Below are positions 43,656 through 52,600 of a DNA stretch of 64,000 nt, piece by piece. The stretch's first letter is position 1. The number at the start of each line of letters is the position of its first letter. The notes beneath the pieces were generated by a model. The model was given only the letters and a program-made list of their open reading frames with translations. It was not told the DNA's origin and searched no databases. This DNA comes from Flavobacterium sharifuzzamanii (GTDB taxonomy: Bacteria; Bacteroidota; Bacteroidia; Flavobacteriales; Flavobacteriaceae), in contig NZ_QJGZ01000034.1 in NCBI RefSeq assembly GCF_003254585.1, positions 124,001 to 188,000 of the forward strand, written 5' to 3'. The position numbers and the translations under genes are program-made.

Positions 43656-46600
43656 TTATTTTAGATAAACCCATCCAGAGGTTTTTTTAGATCCGTCTCC
43701 TAAATCAAGAATATAGAAATAGGTGCCTTCAGGAAGCGTTTTAGCAGAACCTTCTGCTTTTCCGTCCCAAGTGTTTTTATAGCCTTTTTGGTAGTAAACC
43801 AAATTACCCCAGCGGTTAAAGATTTGCAGCTGATTATTAGGATATCTTTCGATACAGTCAATATAGAAGTAATCGTTTTGGCCGTCATCATTTGGTGAAA
43901 ACTCATTATAGATTTTTAGACAGTTTGGCGAAACGGTAGCGCTATCCTGATTGTTTGCCGAATTGGTGTCTATTTGATCTAGTTTAACCAAATGAGCATT
44001 ATTCAAATAATCATTAAAATCAATAACTTTAACCGTTAGCGTTAATGTTTGAATAGTTCCTTTATTAATCGCTGGAATGCTCCAGATTCCTGTTTTCGAA
44101 TCGTAAGTTCCAGAAGTTACTGCTGAGTTTACTAATGAATATCCTTTAGGCAATGCATCTTGAACTTCTACATTTGTTGCAGTTAAATTGCCTAAATTTT
44201 CTGCTGTTATGGTAAACGTTACCTGAGTATCCATAGGAACATCTGTTTTATCGACTTCTTTATTGATGGCTATATCTGTAGAAGGAACATTGATAAATTC
44301 AGAATCTTCATCATCTTCGCTTTGGTCTCCGTTATCATTATTTGGAGTTGAATCTGGGTCAAATTGATTACTGGCAGTTACTTGAGCAATATTGACATAA
44401 TCTACACTTTCCAATCCAAGCGGTTTGGCTACAGTTGCCTCGTATGTTAGCGTTATGCCTCCTACAGGAACGGTTAAATTCACCCATTTAATGATATCCT
44501 TGCTGAAGATGCCACCATTATTGATATTCGAAATATTCTTGAATCCAAGCGGTATCAAGTCTTCAACAGCAACCCCGGTAGCGGTGCTTGGCCCATCATT
44601 ATTAAGCTGAAGTGTGAATGTAACGACTTCGTTTACATTGGCGTTTTTGTTGCTGGCAGTTTTTTCTAAACTTAAATCGGCAACTGCAATTTTGATTTGT
44701 AAACTGTCATAATCATCTTCTGTTGTAACTCCGTTATTTGGAGTTGAATCAGGATCGGGCAGGTTACTGGCAATAACCTCGGTTATATTTGTGTATTCGC
44801 CTGCTGCGCCCGTTGGCTTATCCACTGTTGTATAAATATCTAGCGATTGATCTGTTCCGGTAGCAATATTTCCGACATTCCAAATACCTGTGATATAGTT
44901 GTATAAACCACTTGTAGGGCTACTTGTCTGATAAGTAAATCCAGGTGGCAACAAGTCTTTAACTCTTACGCCAGAAGCATCTGCCGGACCATCATTGGTA
45001 ACAGTGACTGTGAAAATAACTGTTGAACCAACATCATGAACCGCATCCTGATTAAGTGCTGTTTTTTTAATAGACAAATCTGCCATCACAATTACTGGTG
45101 TAACTGAAATACTATCATAATCATCTTCAGTCGTAATTCCATTTCCTGGTGTACTGTCCGGATCATGCTGATCTGCAGTCATGATTTCAGCTATGTTTAA
45201 GTACTCGTCAGGAGTACCTGTCGGACTTTTTACAAAAACGTTTAAAATCAAAGTATGGCTATTCCCTGGCAGTATAATTCCAGGAGACCATTCACCAGTT
45301 GCAGGGTTATAAGCTCCCGAAGTTGAATTATAGAAAATATAATCATATCCAGAAGGCAATACATCTTTGATAGTTACGCCTGTAGCAATACTTGGCCCCG
45401 AATTGGTTACTGTAATCGAGAATGAGATCTGTGATCCCACCGCAGGGGTAAGTATATTATTAATTACTTTTTTCTCAAGAGATAAGTCAGCTACTGCTGG
45501 TACAGGAGTTAATAATATTGCCCCCATATCGTCTTCACTACTTACATTATTATTTGGTGTCGAATCTGGATCCAGTTCATTTGAAGCATAGACTTCAGTA
45601 ATATTTTGGTAATTTCCAGTTGTATTAACTTTTGCTCCAATTAATAAAGATTCTGAAGCTCCGTTTGGAATGGTTCCAATGTCCCAAATTCCTGTAGTGT
45701 CGAAATATTGTCCAGCTGTAGAACTGTAAACCACATATTCGTAGCCACTTGGGAGCATGTCAATTACTTTTACTCCAGTAGCATTTTGCGGACCACTATT
45801 TGTTACTGTAATTTCAAATGTAATTGTTGCACCAAAAATTGGGCTCAAGTTTCCGCCAACAACAGTTTTAGTAAGAGATAAATCGGCCATAGGAACAACA
45901 GGAGCAGTTGCAGCACTTGCATAATCATCCTCGGTTGTGACTCCGTTGTTTGGAGTTGAATTAGGGTCAAGAAGACTACTTGCGGTAACCTCGGCTGTAT
46001 TTAAATAATTGCCAGAAGCATTTACAATTGCTGTTAACTGAAGGGTTTGCGAATCTCCATTTATCAATGAACCAATAGTCCATTTTCCAGTTGTATTGTT
46101 ATAAGTTCCTTTTGTTGCTGTAAAACTAGAGAATGTATATCCTGAAGGAAGCAAATCTGTTACTTCAACACCTGTTGTATTTTGCGGTCCTTGATTGGTT
46201 ATAACTATTTCAAATGTAACTGGAGTTCCAATTAATGGCGTTGCATTATTTACTGTTTTGGTTAAAGATAAATCTGCCGCTTGCCCTAAAGGAGAAGTGG
46301 TAGCTGTACCGTAATCATTTTCAGTAGGAACGCCATTGCCTGGAGTTGAATTTGGATCTGGAAGACTGCTAGCTGTTACTTCAGCCACATTTGTATAATT
46401 TCCTGTAGCATTTACGCTAGCGGTTATGCGAAGTACTTGTGAATCTCCATTTAAGAATGAACCAATTATCCATTTTCCTGTTGTGGCATCATAAGTTCCT
46501 TTTGTAGCGCTGTAATTAGCGAAAGTATAGCCAGAAGGCAATAAATCGGTTACTTCGACTCCAGTAGTATTTTGAGGACCATTGTTTGTTGCAATTATTT

Positions 46601-49600
46601 CAAAAATAACAAGAGATCCTACTAATGGAGTAGTATTGTTTACTGTCTTGGTTAAAGATAAATCTGCAGCTTGAGCATTTGGAGTGACTGTTGCCGTTGC
46701 ATAATCGTCTTCTGTAGCAACCCCATTGTTAGGAGTTGAGTCAGGATCTGGAAGCGCACTTGCAGTCACTTCCGCCACATTTACATGGTTTCCTACTGGA
46801 TTTACTAGAGCTAAAATCTGTAAGGTTTCTGATTTTCCGTTAATCAAATTACCAACTGTCCATAATCCAGTTGTTGGATTATATGTTCCTGTAGAAATGG
46901 TAAAGTTAGAATATGTATAACCATTTGGAAGCAAATCTGTAACTGTTACCCCTGATGTGTCTTGAGGTCCATTATTGGTTACAATCACTTCAAAGGTTAC
47001 TAAAGAGCCAACTAGCGGATTACTATTGCTTACTGTTTTGGTCAATGATAGATCTGCAGATTGTGCTATCGGAACAATAGTTGCTGTAGCATAATCATTT
47101 TCAGTAGGAACTCCATTATTTGGGGTAGAATTAGGATCTAGAAGATCGGCTGCAGTTACTTCGGCAATATTAACATAATCGCCAGAAGTATTTACTATGG
47201 CTGTAATTTGCAGTGTTTCAGATTCTCCATTAACTAAGTTGCCAACTGACCAAAGACCTGTTGTCGGATTATAGGTTCCTCTAGAAAGGGTGAAACCACT
47301 ATATGTATATCCTGAAGGCAACAAGTCGGTTATTTGAACTCCTGAATTATCTTGCGGTCCGTTGTTCGTTACAACAATAGTGAACGTAACTGGCGAACCG
47401 GCTAGCGGTGTTGTATTGTTTACCGTTTTGGTCAGAGATAAGTCAGAAGATTGTAATACAGGAGTAACAGTTACCGTTGCATAATCGTCTTCTGTTATAA
47501 CTCCATTGTTTGGCGTAGAGTCTGGATCAGGCTGGCTGCTTGCTGTAACTTCGGCAGTATTTGTATAATTGCCTGTAGGATTCACTATGGCTGTTATTTG
47601 TAAAGTGTGAGTTGCAGCAATTGACATACTTCCAACCGTCCACAAACCTGTTACTGGATTGTAACTTCCTGCTGTTGCAGTATATGATACATAAGTGTAT
47701 CCAGAAGGCAGTAAATCGGTAACCGTTACACCATCTGTGGCTTGCGGACCGGCATTATTTAGCTGTAAGCTGAAAGTTACCTGAGAACCTACAAGTGGAG
47801 AAGTGTTATTGATTGTTTTGGTTAATGATAAATCTGCTGATGTTGGAACAGGAGCTGTAGTAGCTTCTGCATAATCATCTTCTGTGGTTACTCCGTTGTT
47901 TGGAGTAGAATCAGGATCAGGCTGACTGCTTGCTGTAATTTCTGCACTATTAGTATAATTTCCAGAAGCATTCACTGTAGCTGTTATTTGTAAAGTATAA
48001 GAATCTGAAATAGGCATATTTCCAACTGTCCAAAGACCTGTTAACGGATCATAGCTTCCTGTTGTCGCGCTATAGGATACATAAGTGTATCCAGAAGGCA
48101 GTAAATCGGTAACAGCAACCCCGTTAGCTTCCTGTGGACCTGAATTAGTCACCTCAATACTGAAAGTTACTTGCGAACCAACAAGTGGAGTAGCATTATT
48201 TACGGTTTTAGTTAAAGATAAATCTGCCGATGTAGGAATAGGTGCTGTTGTAACTTCTGCGTAATCATCTTCTGTTGTGATTCCATTGTTTGGAGTGGAG
48301 TCAGGATCAGGAAGATTAGCTGCGGTTACTTCGGCTTTATTCAAGTAATCTCCACTTGGATTAACTATTGCTACAATCTGCAGGGTTTCTGAATCACCAG
48401 TTACTAAATTGCCAACAGTCCATATTCCTGTGGCAGCATCATAAGTTCCTGTAGAAATGGTAGATCCTGCAAATGTATATCCAGAAGGAAGAACATCTGT
48501 CACCTGAATGCCAAAGTTGTCTTGAGGGCCATTATTTGTTACCACAATTTCAAAAGTAGCAAGCGACCCCACTAAAGACGTAGGATTATTTACTGTTTTG
48601 GTTAATGATAAATCAGAAGATTGCGGTACAGGACTAGTAGTAGCCGTTCCATAATCATCTTCTGTTGGCACTCCATTATTTGGTGTGGAGTCAGGATCTG
48701 GAGTGTCACTATTGGTAACTTCTGCTATATTGGTATAATCTCCTGTTGGATTAACTATAGCATTTATCTGTAATGTTTCAGATTCACTGCTTTCTAATAT
48801 ATCGAGTGTCCAAAGACCAGTTGTACTGTCGTATGTCCCGCTTGTTGCACTAAAAGTAGCAAAAGTATAACCAGAAGGCAGTAAATCAGTTACTTGAACT
48901 TGAGCAGCATCTTGTGGGCCACTGTTTGTAGTGATAATAGTAAATGTTACTAGAGAACCAACCAAAGGGGTAGCATTGCTTACTGTTTTTGTTAATGATA
49001 AATCTGCTGCTGGAGGTATAGGAGTTAAAACGACATTATCTTCATCATCTTCGCTCTGATCGCCATCATCATTATTTGGCGTACTGTCTGGATCAGGAAG
49101 GTTGCTTGCCGAAACTTGCGCTATATTTTTGTAATCTCCTGCTGGCAATACTTTTGCATCCAGAATAAGTGATTCTGTAACACCAACATCGACTGTACCG
49201 ACATTCCAAATTCCAGTAGTACTGTTGTATGTTCCAGCAGACGAACTATAATTTACGTACTGAAAGCCAGAAGGCAATAAATCAGTTACCTGCACTCCAG
49301 TTGCATTATTTGGGCCGTCATTTGTTATTTTAAGTTCAAACGAAACTTGGCTTCCAACGACTGGACTTGTATTGCCTGTAACTACATTTTTGACTAAAGA
49401 TAAGTCGGCAGAAGGGCCGATAAAAGTGATTTCAGCATCATCTTGATCATCTTCAGAAGCAATATTGTTATTAGGGACACTGTCAGGGTCTGGTAAATCG
49501 CTGGTTATAACTTGAGCGACATTCTGATAGCTTCCCAAAGGATTAACAAAAGCATTAAAAGTAAGATCAATATTTGAGTTTGCAGGCAATACTAGATTTC

Positions 49601-52600
49601 TCCATTCAAGTGTAGCAGTGGCTACTTGATAGGTGCCTCCAGCAGATACTGATCCCGGAATAAGTGTATAACCTACAGGGATAACATCTTTTACGCCGAC
49701 TCCCGTTGCATTTCCTGGGCCATTGTTAACGACATTAATCGTGAAAGTAACCTGTTCGCCTGCTGCTGCTGAGGTTGGAGTTACAGATTTAGTAAGCTCC
49801 AAATCAGCTTGTTTTAAAGAAACAGAAGCTGTTGATATGTCATCTTCGGGCAGGCCATTTCCTGGCGTGCTATCTGGGTCGAACTGATGTGCGGTCTGAA
49901 TTTCTGCCGTATTAAAATAATCATTCATTGATGTTACGACATTTACTTTAGCGGTAATCTGTAAAGAAAGTGTGTTTCCATTATTCAAATTGCCAACATC
50001 CCATATTCCTGTAAGGCTATTGTATTTTCCGGCTCCATTATCACTCACATAAGTGTATCCTGGAGGCAGTTTGTCTGAAACCGTTATTCCGCTCGCATTA
50101 TTTGGTCCGCTATTCGTTACAGAAATTGTAAAAATAACATTGTCGTTTATACTTACAGTATTAGGAGAAACCGTTTTACGAAGAGATAAATCGGCTACAT
50201 CTAGAAATACTGTAGCACTATCCTGATCATCTTCTGCTGGATTTTGATTGTTTGGCGTGCTATCAGGATCAAATTGGTCAGATGCGATAACCTCTGCTGT
50301 ATTGACATAAGATCCTCCTGAGGGTAATATTGTAGCTTTGAATGATAAACTTAAAATGCTTCCGCTTGGAATTGTTATACCGCTCCAAGTAATTGTATTG
50401 TCTCCAACATTATAAACTCCTGCAGAAGTAACAGATCCAGCAACAAGCGCAAAACCAAGCGGAATAAAGTCGCGTATGGCAACATTGGTAGCAGTAGAAG
50501 ATCCTCCCAATGCATTATTATTAAATACATTTATGTTAAAAGTTACCACATCGCCAGCACTACCAGTTGTTGGCGTTACAGTTTTAGTTAATTCAAGATC
50601 GGCTACGGCACGTATTGTAAGATTCATTGAATCTGATGAAACGGCACAATTTCCATTTGTTACATTCCACTGAAGTGTATAAATGCCAGGAATTGTTCCA
50701 GTTACAGCTGTAGTAGGGCTGGTAGGATCTGTAAAGCCTATTGTACTAGGACCTGCGGTTTGAATCCAGCTTCCGGTTCCAACTGTTGGAGCAACCGCAT
50801 TCATATTAATAGATGAAAATTGAGGTCTAATTTGATCAGGCCCTGCATTGGCGGTTGAAGGTTGGTCATATATGGTCACCAAGACAGTATCTTCAGATAT
50901 GCAACTCGTTGAAGCGGCTGTAGTGACTGTCCATTTAAATTCATAAGTACCCGGTATTAGACCAAGCATTAGAGAATTTTCATTGTTTGGGGATCCTATT
51001 CCAGCTGTATTTGGACCAGAAACCATAGTCCATTCTCCAACTCCTGATGTCACTGGGGCAGCATTCATGGTAGCAGTATTTACATCACAGAGCTCTTGAT
51101 CTGGACCTGCATTAGCTACAGATGGTGGAACATCATTGAAAGTTATTTCTACTTGGTCTGAAGTAGGCTGGCATAATGAAGGATTAGTAAATGGTCCGTT
51201 GCTAACTGTCCATGTTAAGATGTAAGTGCCTAAAACGTTAATATTTGATAAAGTAGTAACAGGACTATTTGGATTGTCAATTACAGCATTTCCTCCAGGA
51301 GGCTGAGAGAAAAATGTCCATGTACCTATACCTACAGTTGGAGGAACCGCAGCAGTTTTATAAGTGGTTTGGCAGGCAACGGTATCGTCAGGGCCTGCAT
51401 TTGCAGCGCTTGGCGGTGCATTCATTTCTATTCTGACAATATCAGAAAGAGTTCGGCAATTGTTGCTCATAAATACCCATTCCAGAATATAAAGACCAGG
51501 AACAGTTAAATTTGAAACGGTTGTTAAAGGCGCTGTGGGAGTGTCAATAACCGCAACGCTTCCTGCTGGCTGATAAACAAATCTCCATTGAAATGTTGTA
51601 ACATCGGGCGGAGGAATATTTCCGCTCATTGTGGCGACACCGCCAACATCACTAATACATAATGTTTGGTCTGGCCCCGCATCTGGGTCAATACTGGCGC
51701 CATTAAAAATAGTAACATTTACAGAATCTGAAGTCCCATTACATGTACCGCCATTTGGAAATGTAGTGCTATTGGTAGTAAATGTAAAAATATAATCATT
51801 TCCAGGAACTACCGTTGCGTTAGCAATATAACTATTTGAAGGCGATTGTGTGATTATAACATCATTAGGATTTCCTGTTGTACTGGTTAGTGACCATATT
51901 CCTGTTGAATTCTCATTGGCAACAAGCTGCACACTGGTAACGTCACAATAAGTTTGGTCAACTCCTGCGTTTGCGGCAGGATCAACTACAACGACTACAT
52001 CATCAAAACTGCCTTGGCATAAAAAGATACTTTTTGCAGTTATAGTCCATCTGAAAGTATATGTTCCTGCTATAAGCCCATTAATTGCAGTATTCGGATT
52101 TGAAGGGTCTACAATTGTAGGCTGATTAGGCGAACCTGTAAGTACAGACCATTGTCCAAGCTCAAAAAAACTGTCATAGGAGCTTCCTGCCATGGTTACA
52201 GTACTGTTGTTGCAAATATTTTGATCTGGCCCTGCATTGGCCTGATGAGGCGGAAGACCGATGGTCAGATTAATATCATCAAATGCCTGGCCGCAGATGC
52301 CAGCATCGACTGTCCATCTAAAGATGTAATATCCACTGTATGAAAAGGTAAAAACAGCATTTGGATCATGAATATCACTTATAGTATAATTTCCAACACC
52401 TGAAATTCTTGACCATGTACCTATTGATCCACCGCTTTGCGTAGCAGCCATAGTAATTGTAGTGCCACAAATTTCTTGGTCTGGACCAGCTGAGGCAACT
52501 GGTGGAGTTTCTGCAACTGTTACGGATACACTGCTTTGGCTAGGAATACAGGTTCTTAGTCTCGAACTAATGGACCATGTAAAAACATAAGTTCCGTTTC

